A program made the position numbers and the translations under genes. A stretch of 64,000 bases of DNA from Ktedonospora formicarum. Its GTDB lineage: Bacteria > Chloroflexota > Ktedonobacteria > Ktedonobacterales > Ktedonobacteraceae. Positions within the stretch are counted from its first letter, which is position 1, and every line of letters starts with the position of its first letter. The notes beneath the pieces are model-generated. The model made no database searches, had not been told where the DNA came from, and saw only the letters and a list, made by a program, of their open reading frames with translations. Below, piece by piece: positions 41,464 through 50,248 of the stretch. The stretch spans positions 310,001-374,000 of the forward strand of contig NZ_BNJF01000003.1 in NCBI RefSeq assembly GCF_016587355.1, given 5' to 3'.

Positions 41464-41515
41464 CTCTCTTGGCTCTGTTTTTTTCAAAACGCTCAGAGCC
41501 AAGAGAGCGTTTTGA
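41464..41515. promoter_or_regulatory. Two mutually exclusive hairpins
   Basis: Stem A: CTCTCTTGGCTCTG (41464-41477) with its exact complement at 41494-41507. Stem B: TCAAAACGCTC (41484-41494) with its exact complement at 41505-41515. The arms overlap, so only one can form. It lies downstream of the NADH dehydrogenase gene and could be an antiterminator-like switch or nested IS ends. Confidence 0.45.
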
Positions 41516-41636
41516 TCCGTCTGATCAGTGCGAGCGGGAGCAAGGTGAACAAGACAGAAGCGTTCCTTCTCCCGCGCGTTGTCTCTCCTGGCCAGAAAAA
41601 CACCGACAGGCCCTGGCCATCCTGATCTCTTTGTTG

Positions 41637-42833
41637 CTATCGAAGCTTGCTGCCTGCCTCCCATGCAATATTTCTGACTTTCCACGCAGGCTTTCCCGTG
41701 AGAATCATATTCAGTCCCCATTTGCGTCCCCACACCAATCCGCGATTTTCTCCCAGGCCGATGCAGAAGAACTCGAGAATCGACGCTGCCGCTTTGTGAA
41801 CCGGTGCGGGGCGGCCCTCCAGATCAGCCTTCAAGACTTTTCCCAGTCGATCTGCCTGGAGTCCAGCTTCTCCGCACCTCATTAGATCTGCCTTACCGGT
41901 TGTCGGGTCGACGATTCTCGCACAGTCACCAATGCTGTAGATGCCAGGTGTCCCGTGGACGCGATACGATCCATCCACCAGCACTTGGCCATGAGGAGTA
42001 AGCGGCAAGCCCATCGTGCGCAGGGCCGGATTCGGAATCAGACCAATCGTCCAGATACAGAGACCAACCGGGAGATGATCGCCAGTGTCCAACGTCATCA
42101 CTCCTGCATCCTCCCGCATTACCTTCCGGTTGTAAAGCACGGTCACGCCACCTTCGCGGAGGATCTGATCTAATTTTCGTCCAACATGCTCAGGTCCTTC
42201 CAAGAATAATCGTTCCTGTCCACTCAGCAGGTAGACAGAGATATCAGACGGGTTCAGTCCAAGTGATATTGCTTCCTTCAGCATCTCACGTGCCAGCTCA
42301 GCTGATGTCTCAATGCCACTGATGCCCGCCCCTGCGACTGCGACGGTCATCAGCCGCTTTCGTTCTTGAGGATTGGTTTCATCAACCGCTTGCCGGAGAT
42401 TGGCGCGCCAGCTTTTCCGGATGACTGCCGCCATTTGCAAATCCGTTAAAGCAATGCCTCCCTGACCAGGATCAGGTTGCCGAATGACGCTCCCAACCGC
42501 TACAACGATAAGATCATACCGCATTCGGGCAGGGCGTCCTTGCGCATCCTCATAGCGAATCTGTTTTTCCTCACGCTCCACAGACATCACCGTCCCCTGC
42601 ACGAATTCGACTCCCTCTGAAAATCCATACTGGGTCCAGGGAATCATAATCTCTTCTTCGCCCACGGCTGGCCGGAACAACAGCATTTTGCGCATATGGC
42701 TAGGCTGCTTATCTATCAGAACAAACCGAAGCCGCTGTCCATTCGCCATGTGCTGGGTCTCTTCCTTGAGGGCTTTAAGTGCTCCAAGCCCTGCATGACC
42801 GCCTCCGATGATAATGCATGTCAAGTCGTTCAC
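41637..42833 (-). CDS. Type II NADH dehydrogenase-like FAD oxidoreductase
   Basis: About 398 residues from GTG 42833, which follows AGGAGC; the longer open frame upstream has no support. FAD motif CIIIGGGHAGLGALKAL at the N-terminus, NAD(P)H motif VAVAGAGISGIETSAELA near the middle, and the FAD-closing GIYSIGDCARI. The family passes electrons from NADH to quinone at the membrane surface or reduces other small acceptors. The C-terminus lacks an obvious membrane anchor. Monocistronic. Confidence 0.85.
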   Translation of the reverse strand: MNDLTCIIIGGGHAGLGALKALKEETQHMANGQRLRFVLIDKQPSHMRKMLLFRPAVGEEEIMIPWTQYGFSEGVEFVQGTVMSVEREEKQIRYEDAQGRPARMRYDLIVVAVGSVIRQPDPGQGGIALTDLQMAAVIRKSWRANLRQAVDETNPQERKRLMTVAVAGAGISGIETSAELAREMLKEAISLGLNPSDISVYLLSGQERLFLEGPEHVGRKLDQILREGGVTVLYNRKVMREDAGVMTLDTGDHLPVGLCIWTIGLIPNPALRTMGLPLTPHGQVLVDGSYRVHGTPGIYSIGDCARIVDPTTGKADLMRCGEAGLQADRLGKVLKADLEGRPAPVHKAAASILEFFCIGLGENRGLVWGRKWGLNMILTGKPAWKVRNIAWEAGSKLR

Positions 42834-42939
42834 AATAGTGCTCCTTTGTCTTTCGTATATGCCGCTTCTCTTTTCGGAACGGATGTGCCCATCTGAGAAG
42901 CGTTCGAGACGAACATTGAGAAACACAAGATCCAACAAA

Positions 42940-43195
42940 TCCTGAGGTAGGGCTAGGCGGGCGAACAATGATGAGCGCAAGACAATGCTTTCACAGATGC
43001 AGCGGTTATGCACGCTATTGAAAACGGAAACCAGCTGGAATGAACAAGAAGGCTATCTTGAGGTCATTATCGGCAAAGCACCTCATACAGAAGTAGCACA
43101 ATAACCGCCTTATAAATGCTCTATCGTTGCTATTCTTTTTTGGATCTTCTCATGGCATGATTTAAGAAAGTCAAACCAGCAAGGAGGTTCCCATC
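42940..43195. other. Gap with a short coding-like tail
   Basis: A frame ending at about 43104 reads TSWNEQEGYLEVIIGKAPHT and a stop, possibly the end of a lost gene. AAGGAGG at about 43180 belongs to the next gene. Confidence 0.3.
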
Positions 43196-43906
43196 ATGTC
43201 AATGACAAATGAATTTGAGAAGCCACAAAATAAAGTTCAAGAGACTAACCAGAAAGAGGAAACTTTGGCCTCTAAAAACGTTTCACGCAGCACAATAAAC
43301 TGGTCCGAAGATACTTTCGATTGGAAAGCGTCCAGGGAAACTCCTGGCGAGAACAACGGCAATCTTTTTCGTCAGATGTTGCAGGCCCTTTCACCTTCCA
43401 GCGATAACTTCGTTGAATTACAAAGCAATGCGAGTTGGGGGCTGGTCTGGATACTGCTTATTATCAGCTCGCTCCTGACATCGCTCACTTCTGTCCTGCC
43501 TTCAGCCAGTAAGGCATCATTGTATCCTGGTTCCTTTATCCTTAACCTCATTCTCACCATGCTGATTGGTTGTGCTGGCTTCTTTATCGGGGTTGGCATC
43601 ATGTTTGGCGCTGGACGGGGCTTCTCAACAGAGAAGACTGGCCGCTTTGTTGAACAATGTTATACATTCCTTTTATTCAGCTTACCGCTTTCGTTTATAT
43701 CAGCTCTACTTAGCCTTATCCCATTCGTAGGCCCACTTGTTACCTTCGGATTGGGCATCTATGAAATAATCCTGGCAACTCTGGCAATCAAGGCTGTACA
43801 TGATATCAGCGGCGGAAAGGCGTTTCTTGCCCTGCTGAGCCCTCTTCTCCTCTTCGTTCCCCTGGTCATCTGTGTGGCTATGTTCTACGCTTCCACACTC
43901 AGGTAG
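43196..43906 (+). CDS. Yip1-domain membrane protein
   Basis: 236 residues. A charged, disordered N-terminus of about 75 residues precedes five hydrophobic segments (WGLVWILLIISSLLTSL, LILTMLIGCAGFFIGVG, FLLFSLPLSFISALLSL, VGPLVTFGLGIYEIILA, ALLSPLLLFVPLVICVA), the Yip1/DUF1282-like pattern. AAGGAGG precedes the ATG. Function unknown. It lies upstream of a sigma-factor gene on the same strand. Confidence 0.75.
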   Translation: MSMTNEFEKPQNKVQETNQKEETLASKNVSRSTINWSEDTFDWKASRETPGENNGNLFRQMLQALSPSSDNFVELQSNASWGLVWILLIISSLLTSLTSVLPSASKASLYPGSFILNLILTMLIGCAGFFIGVGIMFGAGRGFSTEKTGRFVEQCYTFLLFSLPLSFISALLSLIPFVGPLVTFGLGIYEIILATLAIKAVHDISGGKAFLALLSPLLLFVPLVICVAMFYASTLR

Positions 43907-43929
43907 AGGCCGCTCAGCCTTTCAAAGAG

Positions 43930-44160
43930 CGTGCTTAAGTTGGTGGAGTGGTGCAAGGTGGCAGGCAGCCAGGAGCTACCCGCCACCTCTCCGTTGCCCT
44001 GGATGAGCTCGACGCAAAAAAACTTGCCGCACCCAATATGTTTCGTCTCTCGAAAATGGCCTGATGGTCGTTGCTTCAGTACCCATTCTAAAGAACACAG
44101 CGCAACAATACTCGGGACTCACGCCCGCAGAGAAAGGCCCAAACATTGCTGAATCTGGCC
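43930..44160 (+). pseudogene. Degraded coding remnant before the ECF gene
   Basis: One frame reads VALDELDAKKLAAPNMFRLS; a second, shifted, reads NGLMVVASVPILKNTAQQYS, GLTPAEKGPNIAESGHAGL and a stop. They look like one gene broken by a frameshift. The first piece faintly recalls carboxymuconolactone-decarboxylase-like proteins, common partners of ECF41 sigma factors, but I cannot confirm this. Confidence 0.35.
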
Positions 44161-44220
44161 ACGCTGGATTATGATAAAGAGAGAACCGATTATTGGAAGG
44201 AGCCATTTCCCAAGACCCTT

Positions 44221-45135
44221 ATGGAGAACACTCAAACCTATCAACCCCTCCTTTTTTCTATTGCCTACCGCTTGACTGGATACGCCAGTCAGGCCGAAGA
44301 TATTGTGCAGGAGGCGTATCTACGGTATCAACAAGTGGATCAGGCCGCCATTCACTCGCCAAAATCCTATCTCACCACAATTGTCACCAATCTCAGCCTG
44401 AACTATCTGAAATCCGTCCAGCGAGAGCGTGAAGAATATATTGGGGTCTGGCTCCCTGAGCCTCTTCTTACTGCTCTCCCCAAAGGGAACTCTCCCGAAG
44501 AGACGTATGAGCAGCAAGAATCCCTTTCGATCGCCTTTCTTGTGCTCCTGGAGCGTCTTTCGCCACCGGAACGCGCGGTGTTCCTCCTGCATGAGGTGTT
44601 TGACTACTCGTTGGTGGAGATTGCCAAGATCATTGAGAAAACCCCGGAGCACTGTCGCCAGCTCTTTCATCGCGCGAAAAACCATCTCGCGGAGAAACGC
44701 CACCGCATCTCGGTCTCGCCTGCCCATCAGCGACAGCTCACCGAGTCCTTTGTGGCGGCCTGTCAATCGGGAAACCTCACCGCCCTGACCAAACTGCTGG
44801 CTAGCGATGTCACGGCCTGGGCAGATGGCGGTGGCAAGGTTCGTGCGAGGCTCGCTCCCATTTCCGGTCAGGAACGGGTGGCCAAGCGCTTTATGGTCGG
44901 CTTGATGCACCGAATGCCTGCGGACGCCATTCTTTTTATAGAAGAGATCAATGGCGTGCCCGCCATTCTCTGCTGGAGTGACAGCCATCTCAACTGGGTT
45001 CTGACGCTCGATATCCGCGATCATGTTATCGTTGGGCTGTATACCCTGGTGAATCCTGACAAGCTGGCTTTTCTCCAACGCCAGTTGGAAAGCCGCCCGG
45101 AGCCGTTCCTTTCGTCCTCACAGGTTCTTCCATAG
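44221..45135 (+). CDS. ECF41-type RNA polymerase sigma factor with SnoaL-like tail
   Basis: About 304 residues. Region 2: PLLFSIAYRLTGYASQAEDIVQEAYLR. Region 4: LLERLSPPERAVFLLHEVFDYSLVEIA, then HCRQLFHRAKNHL. The C-terminal NTF2/SnoaL-like domain (QLTESFVAACQSGNLTALTKLL, VTAWADGGGKV) acts as a built-in regulator in ECF41 factors, instead of an anti-sigma protein. ATG 44221 is chosen because region 2 begins at once, but an upstream start is possible. ECF41 genes usually sit beside an oxidoreductase or decarboxylase target gene; here only a degraded remnant is present. Confidence 0.88.
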   Translation: MENTQTYQPLLFSIAYRLTGYASQAEDIVQEAYLRYQQVDQAAIHSPKSYLTTIVTNLSLNYLKSVQREREEYIGVWLPEPLLTALPKGNSPEETYEQQESLSIAFLVLLERLSPPERAVFLLHEVFDYSLVEIAKIIEKTPEHCRQLFHRAKNHLAEKRHRISVSPAHQRQLTESFVAACQSGNLTALTKLLASDVTAWADGGGKVRARLAPISGQERVAKRFMVGLMHRMPADAILFIEEINGVPAILCWSDSHLNWVLTLDIRDHVIVGLYTLVNPDKLAFLQRQLESRPEPFLSSSQVLP

Positions 45136-45173
45136 GGGAGAGATGCATCTGGCCCAATTGAGGGAGAAGAGAT

Positions 45174-45246
45174 AAACCCAGGACACGTGGAAAACACTCT
45201 CGGAAGCGAGATCCTCGTGAGAGCATTTTCCACGTATCCTGGGTTT
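45174..45246. terminator. Long hairpin after the sigma-factor gene
   Basis: A 73-base imperfect palindrome: AAACCCAGGA and ACGTGGAAAA pair with TTTTCCACGT and TCCTGGGTTT, with one interior mismatch pair and a further inner stem. There is no T-run. It could terminate transcription or be a small palindromic repeat element. Confidence 0.5.
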
Positions 45247-45249
45247 CCC

Positions 45250-45622
45250 TCAGATTCGGTGAACAGCATCCCGGTACCGTTATCCGAAACTTACCCACAT
45301 ATGGACAAGCCATATCTGGTGTTCGGTTCCTGCTTCAACGAACAACCTGCCTGGTTTCCCAGGTCTTACAGGATCTCCACAGGCGTACATTCCGACGTAA
45401 CTCGCCGTACTAGCAATAAGTATAGCAGATGAGTTAAGAGCATTAAATGTCTACAAATAGCAAGAAATGTTCATAGTTCAAGAAGCTATGATCACCCCTT
45501 GCGAGACATTTGCATCTACCTCGCGGGAAAGATGGTAGCTGTGCCGTGTTCGCACATGAGGAACAGAATGCGTTTTGTTCAACGGAGCGTTCTGTCGGAA
45601 ACCATCCACGCACAGAGATGTG
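45250..45622. other. Gap with small hairpins
   Basis: No gene seen. Short stems such as ATATGG/CCATAT (45299-45316) and CCTGG/CCAGG (about 45350) lie here. Confidence 0.3.
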
Positions 45623-46342
45623 CTATTCTGCTTCACCTTTCAGTTCTTTCAATCGTGCGAGCACAATTGATGGCTCAAGGCGGTGGGTGATGTCTGCATC
45701 GACGAAAGCCAGACGGATTGTGCGGGACTGATCAATCAGAAAGGTTCCTGGAATGGGCACTTCCCATGAATCGTCGCCATTGTACTCTGGCAGATTCGCG
45801 CCGCCCAGTCGAGCGCGTCGCTTACGTGTTTGTTCATCCATCTGAAAGACCAAGCCAAACTGGCGTGCCACCAGGTTGCCCACATCTGAGAGGACCGAGA
45901 AGGTCAGATGCTGTTTTTCCGCTATCGTGAGGCTATGATCTGGCAGCATGGGTGAAAGGGCAACAAGCGTTGCTCCCAGGGCCTGAAACTCTGGTAGCAA
46001 CTTCTGGTAGGCACGCAATTCCAGATTACAGAAGGGACACCATCCACCACGATAGAAGACCAGCACAACCGGTCCCTGCTCAAGCAGATGTGAGAGGGTG
46101 ACGCGTTGGTTCAGAGCATTGGGAAGCGTAAAATCTGGCGCTAGATTATTTTCCTTCAGGGCTTTTTCCACCATACCGGAATTCACCAGGGATTCAAGGG
46201 TTTTCTGCGACTCCTTTGCTGCATCCTCTGGCATAAGCTTGTAGACCTGATCCTTTAATATATCCAGCTGTTCCTGGAGAGGAAGGTCGCTTGGAGGAGA
46301 CATCGAGAGAACGGTATTTGCAATTTGTTCTTTAGGCGTCAT
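45623..46342 (-). CDS. Peroxiredoxin-like protein (AhpC/TSA)
   Basis: 239 residues. The thioredoxin-fold core has the catalytic motif GPVVLVFYRGGWCPFCNLELRAY (peroxidatic Cys about residue 112, second Cys three on), then LGATLVALSP and VPIPGTFLIDQSRTIR. The N-terminal 70 residues form the helical extension of this subgroup. It removes hydroperoxides in the cytoplasm. Monocistronic, ATG 46342 after a GGAAAAAG-type site. Confidence 0.88.
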   Translation of the reverse strand: MTPKEQIANTVLSMSPPSDLPLQEQLDILKDQVYKLMPEDAAKESQKTLESLVNSGMVEKALKENNLAPDFTLPNALNQRVTLSHLLEQGPVVLVFYRGGWCPFCNLELRAYQKLLPEFQALGATLVALSPMLPDHSLTIAEKQHLTFSVLSDVGNLVARQFGLVFQMDEQTRKRRARLGGANLPEYNGDDSWEVPIPGTFLIDQSRTIRLAFVDADITHRLEPSIVLARLKELKGEAE

Positions 46343-46789
46343 GTTCTTTTTCCTTTTTCTGTCTTTGACTTGTGTGGCTAATTATCCAGCCTGTACGAGA
46401 AGCGGGAACGAGCTACCCGCCCTATCCATGTGCTTTGGGAGATGCTTTATGTTCTACTCTTTCTTTACCTTATAGATGGTGTTTTTTAGCAAATCTCACA
46501 TGAGATCAATGTTTACATACATAAGGCTCGATATTGAGTGAAACGTGATAGAACGCCACTGGATCGAGCAGCAGATGTTCCAAAGCGACGGTTATCAGTC
46601 GCTTTCTGTATCTGCGCTTCTGGAAAAGGGACAACTGAGTCTTTCAAAACGTGACAGCCGCGTGACAAAAAATATTCATCTCTCGAAAATTGCCAGATTG
46701 TTTTGTGGAGGAGATCGTGATTCTTTAGCATGCGAAGAGGGCAACCCAAAAAGAAAATTCACATCCCCCTTTAGGGAGGGAGATTGCGC

Positions 46790-47000
46790 ACTGCTATACT
46801 TCCACCATGTCGCAACACCAGTTCCTTACAGATATAAAGACCAAGTCCCGTTGATTTTTCGGCCTCCCTTCCCGTTCAATCACTCCCGCTGACCTGTGAT
46901 AGTATTTGTCAAAGATGTGCGGCAGATCTTTTTCGTTAATGCCCAACCCACTGTCACACAGATAAAAACTGAGTACGCTTTTATTCCAGGCCCAGGCAAC
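46790..47000 (-). pseudogene. Histidine-kinase ATPase-domain fragment
   Basis: The minus strand reads FYLCDSGLGINEKDLPHIFD, YYHRSAGVIEREGRPK and, one base shifted, STGLGLYICKELVLRHGGS. These are the G1, F and G2 boxes of a HATPase_c domain. Both ends of the gene are missing. Probably part of the same lost two-component system as the response-regulator fragment at 48720. Confidence 0.7.
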
Positions 47001-47111
47001 GGTAATCCAGATCATAGGCAGCAGGATCAAGGAGTGATGCGGGCAAATGTATGGCGAAGATCGTATCATGCTCATGGATTTCTCATCTCGCGAGCACGGT
47101 GTTCTGCTTTG

Positions 47112-47158
47112 TCACATAAAATTACGTACTTGTGTACGTTCTCTTTCTCTTGTACATT
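47112..47158 (+). promoter_or_regulatory. Conserved upstream element, copy 1 (before DUF3224 gene)
   Basis: A 22-base block starting TCACATAAAATT and ending CGTACTTGT, a 17-base spacer, then TGTACATT. The same block, spacer length and second box recur at 48381-48427. Likely binding site of the HxlR-type regulator. Confidence 0.65.
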
Positions 47159-47215
47159 TCCTGTATGAACTTTTGAAGATAAAGTTCAAATACATCGTGA
47201 AGAGAGAAAAACATC

Positions 47216-47629
47216 GTGATACAAGCAAATACTACCCGTTCAGTCAAAGACTGGCAGCGGAAAACATGGCATGACAAAACAGAAGTCTCAGGCACGAACC
47301 TCTTCCGCGTGGAGATCCTTCATCGCTATGAAGGCATCATTGAAGGGGAAGGCAGTATTCAGTATCTCATTGCCGAGAACAAGAATCTTACAGGCAGCAC
47401 GATTGCGCTGGAAAAGGTGACAGGCAGTGTTGATGGAAGGTCGGGCAGTTTTGTCTTCCAACAAATAGGCACGTTTGATCATGGGAAGCTTAAGATGACC
47501 TTGATGGTGCTCCCTGGATCAGGCACAGATCAACTGAGTGGTCTATGCGGACAGGCAACGCTGATCAGCGACCTCCATCAGGAGATCTATTCTCTACCAT
47601 TCGATTATACGTTTGAAGAGACAAAATAA
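47216..47629 (+). CDS. DUF3224-family protein
   Basis: 137 residues from a GTG start after GAAGAGAG. It matches the small beta-barrel DUF3224 fold: an IEGEGSIQYLIAENKNLTGS segment, ALEKVTGSVDGRSGSFVFQQIGTFDHG and GSGTDQLSGLCGQATLISD. Function unknown, often found beside regulators. The conserved element at 47112 lies in its promoter region, and the double HxlR regulator is encoded convergently just downstream. Confidence 0.8.
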   Translation: MIQANTTRSVKDWQRKTWHDKTEVSGTNLFRVEILHRYEGIIEGEGSIQYLIAENKNLTGSTIALEKVTGSVDGRSGSFVFQQIGTFDHGKLKMTLMVLPGSGTDQLSGLCGQATLISDLHQEIYSLPFDYTFEETK

Positions 47630-47695
47630 CCTGATGAATGCGCAAGGGAACTGTGGCCCTGGGCTGAGAAAAGGCCCAGAATCGCAGTTTCCTTG

Positions 47696-48358
47696 CTAGC
47701 TCGCACGCGCCACTGGTTCATCCAGCACTGGCCAATCGTAGTCCAGGTCAAGCTGCTCGCAAATCCACCTGCCCCAGGCATAGAACTGACGCAGGATCGG
47801 CTCTGAGTTTCGTCCCAATTCTGTAAGCGTGTATGCTCCCTTTGTCTTTTTCCCAGAAGAGGCTTGCCGGTAGAGCACACCCATCTGTTCCAATTTCCGC
47901 AGTTCCAAGGTAAGTACCTGTCGGCTGATCTCGGGAAGCAGCTTCTGTAACTCGCTAAAGCATTTGGGATCACTGAGCAAATGATACCAGAGCCAAAACG
48001 TCCATTTGCCTCCCAGGCTGACCATCCAATCAAACTCCAGATGAACCTGCTCGCAGTACCATCTCCCCCAGGCTTCAAGTTGGCGCACAACCGGCTCTGC
48101 TTGCCATCCCAATTCCGTAAGTGAGTACTCCACCTTTGGAGGGACCTGTACATACACCTTTCTGCGCAGCACTCCTATCTGCTCTAATTCCCGTAACTCC
48201 TGGGTCAGCATCTGTCGGCTGGCTCCCGGGATGAGCCGCTGTAATTCGCCGAAGCGTTTGGTTCCGCTGAGCAGATGATGCCAGATCCAGAACATCCACT
48301 TGCCTCCCACCCCCACTCCTCCGATTGGGCACACCGTGGTCTTTTTGACACGTGTCAT
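47696..48358 (-). CDS. Double HxlR-type transcriptional regulator
   Basis: About 220 residues made of two tandem HxlR winged-helix domains, each with GGKW(M/T)FW(I/L)W(H/Y)HLLS, F(G/S)ELQ(R/K)L(I/L)P, SRQ(M/V)LT(Q/L)ELR(E/K)LEQ(I/M)GVL and (Y/T)LTELG. A normal HxlR protein has one such domain and works as a dimer; this fusion may bind DNA as a covalent pseudo-dimer. I choose ATG 48358. The conserved element at 48381-48427 lies just upstream, suggesting autoregulation. Confidence 0.85.
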   Translation of the reverse strand: MTRVKKTTVCPIGGVGVGGKWMFWIWHHLLSGTKRFGELQRLIPGASRQMLTQELRELEQIGVLRRKVYVQVPPKVEYSLTELGWQAEPVVRQLEAWGRWYCEQVHLEFDWMVSLGGKWTFWLWYHLLSDPKCFSELQKLLPEISRQVLTLELRKLEQMGVLYRQASSGKKTKGAYTLTELGRNSEPILRQFYAWGRWICEQLDLDYDWPVLDEPVARAS

Positions 48359-48380
48359 GTTTCTTGACTCGACTTTCCCG

Positions 48381-48427
48381 TCACATAGAATTGCGTACTT
48401 GTTCCCATCGCACGCCTCCTGTACATT
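48381..48427 (-). promoter_or_regulatory. Conserved upstream element, copy 2 (before hxlR gene)
   Basis: Same 22-base block (20 of 22 identical to 47112-47133), same 17-base spacer and the same TGTACATT box as copy 1. It sits immediately before the double-HxlR start. Confidence 0.65.
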
Positions 48428-48522
48428 CATTGTAGCAAATGCGCGCAGGCCATGACAAAACACGGCTCCATGGAGAGCGGAAAAATGCTTTCCTCTGCTT
48501 GAACAGAAAGGAAAATGGTTTT

Positions 48523-48648
48523 ATGAAAACGGTACATATTCTGCACTGGGTGGGAGACATCGCGGGTCTGGGTGTATTGGCGCTTGGACTCATCATATGG
48601 ATAATAGGTGTCTGTGGGAAAAGATGGCGCACCTGTTGCACGGTATGA
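48523..48648 (+). CDS. Small single-span membrane peptide, 41 aa
   Basis: ATG 48523 follows AAAGGAAAA. The peptide has one clear membrane helix (IAGLGVLALGLIIWIIGVCG) and a basic, Cys-containing tail (KRWRTCCTV). No family recognised. It could be a real micro-protein or a kinase membrane segment cut loose. Confidence 0.4.
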   Translation: MKTVHILHWVGDIAGLGVLALGLIIWIIGVCGKRWRTCCTV

Positions 48649-48719
48649 GCCCAGCGCTAGCTAAGACACGCCAACGCCGGAGAAGCCCATGGCAGATGCT
48701 CAGGAGTAACGCTGGCGAC

Positions 48720-49064
48720 ATACAAGACGTCAAAGCGATCATTGTGGATCAGCGGGAGAAGCATAGAATACTCCTGTTTTTCCCCGACAATCACGATGTT
48801 GGTCCGTGGATGGTAGGACTGCTCAACCATGGGTAACCCCCCCTGAAAGAATTCGAGCTCTTATTCAAGCTGGCAAGTGAGCCCGGAAGGACCTTCTCCT
48901 GTAACCAACTGATCGAAGACATCTGGGGCTATAATTTTGTTGGCAACGAGCGAACGCTGGATGTGCATATCAATCGGTTGCGCGAACGTTTTCCCGAAGA
49001 TCGTCATTCCTTCAGAATAACCACCATTCGGTGGGCCAGGATACCGGCTGGAGGTGGATTCGTG
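48720..49064 (+). pseudogene. OmpR-type response regulator, C-terminal fragment
   Basis: The plus strand reads LKEFELLFKLASEPGRTFSC, QLIEDIWGYNFVGNERTLDV, HINRLRERFPED and RITTIR, then one base later GPGYRLEVDS and a stop. This is the winged-helix effector domain of an OmpR regulator. The receiver domain is missing and a stop breaks the linker near 48836. Related to the kinase fragment at 46790. Confidence 0.7.
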
Positions 49065-49159
49065 AAACACACTGCCGTCAAGACGGATTCTCGGTTATCC
49101 ATCCTGGATTGACTGGTATTATCTCAATCCACAGCCGTTGCTCCAAGGTAAGGAAAATC

Positions 49160-49600
49160 TCAGCCACAGCTGCTAGAGGACATTGCAATAGAGGTATCGG
49201 AGGACACCATACAGACGTAATACGTGCGGCCGTAGGCTGTTTCATAGGGTACCAAATGCCCACCCAGTTGCATGCACCCGGTTTTGAGGCAATTGTATCT
49301 CTGTTTCTCCCGCAGTATCGCCTTGTAGTAGTCATATAAACGGTTAGGCTGGTCGAGTTGGTACTTTATGTATCGATCCACATACGAACGGAGGATGGGC
49401 GTGTTCGGTTCGAAGGACCTGCCATACTGCTGATCCCCAAAGGGACCGTCTTGGATCTGCTGGTGCTTTCCAAGAGCCTTCGTGGAAACGCTCACCCTGG
49501 CGCTGGCAGCGGAAGCTGACATGGAAAAACTACCCATGAGCAATAGAGTGAGTAGCCCACTCAGGAAGAGGAGACCAACGCTTTTGCTTCTTAAAGACAT
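49160..49600 (-). CDS. Small secreted Cys-containing protein (paralog 1)
   Basis: ATG 49600 follows GGAGAAGGAG. Signal peptide MSLRSKSVGLLFLSGLLTLL...SMSASAAS with cleavage after ASA. The mature part is about 115 residues with four Cys: CLKTGC, then a GHLVPYETAYGRTYYVCMV block and a terminal Cys, probably disulfide-bonded. No known family. A paralog lies next to it at 49849. Confidence 0.7.
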   Translation of the reverse strand: MSLRSKSVGLLFLSGLLTLLLMGSFSMSASAASARVSVSTKALGKHQQIQDGPFGDQQYGRSFEPNTPILRSYVDRYIKYQLDQPNRLYDYYKAILREKQRYNCLKTGCMQLGGHLVPYETAYGRTYYVCMVSSDTSIAMSSSSCG

Positions 49601-49848
49601 GATATTGCTCCTTCTCCTCGCCAAGGGGACAAGGGTCAACAACAAACGCGATCAGAACATACAACCAAAGCACTAAACACTTACTACGTATATATCATCA
49701 GGCAAACTCATCTCAAAGAACATGGACAAGTTGCACACTCCCTTGCATCCATGCCTCGTTTCCGCTTCCTGACGATGGAAATTGCGATCAGCTTCCACCA
49801 GCTCGAACCATCTTGGAAAGTACGGCTGTCGGGATCAGTGAAGTAGTT

Positions 49849-50232
49849 CTACGAGCGCGATATCATTATACTGCAAGAGTCGTAAAAATTAAGGCTTCCC
49901 AGCATGCCCACGTTACATAGGTATCCGCCGTAGGGGCTGGGTACTAATGTTCCATGCCATTTGGCGCATTCGGCATAGAGACAACGATAAACGAGTCTAT
50001 GTATGACGAATTTCTCATACTGTCTGATGGGTGTGTCGGACCAACGATGTTCACCGTAGTACTTTATAAACCCAGGGCCATCTTGGACCGGCTGGTGCTT
50101 TCCAAGAGCCTCTGTGTGTACACAAGCCCTGGTACTGGCAGCAGAAGCTGACATTGGAGAGCTACCCATAAGCAACAAGGCGAGTAGCCCACTCAGAAAG
50201 AGGATGGCAACGCATTTGCTTCTCAAGGACAT
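49849..50232 (-). CDS. Small secreted Cys-containing protein (paralog 2)
   Basis: Same ribosome binding site and nearly the same signal peptide DNA as paralog 1 (MSLRSKCVAILFLSGLLALL...PMSASAAS). The mature part keeps EALGKHQPVQDG, CLYAEC, GTLVPSPYGGYLCNVGM and a late Cys. The signal-peptide DNA is much more alike than the rest, so the mature domains have diverged faster. Translated just downstream of a tiny signal-peptide ORF. Confidence 0.7.
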   Translation of the reverse strand: MSLRSKCVAILFLSGLLALLLMGSSPMSASAASTRACVHTEALGKHQPVQDGPGFIKYYGEHRWSDTPIRQYEKFVIHRLVYRCLYAECAKWHGTLVPSPYGGYLCNVGMLGSLNFYDSCSIMISRS

Positions 50233-50248
50233 AATATTGCTCCTTCTC

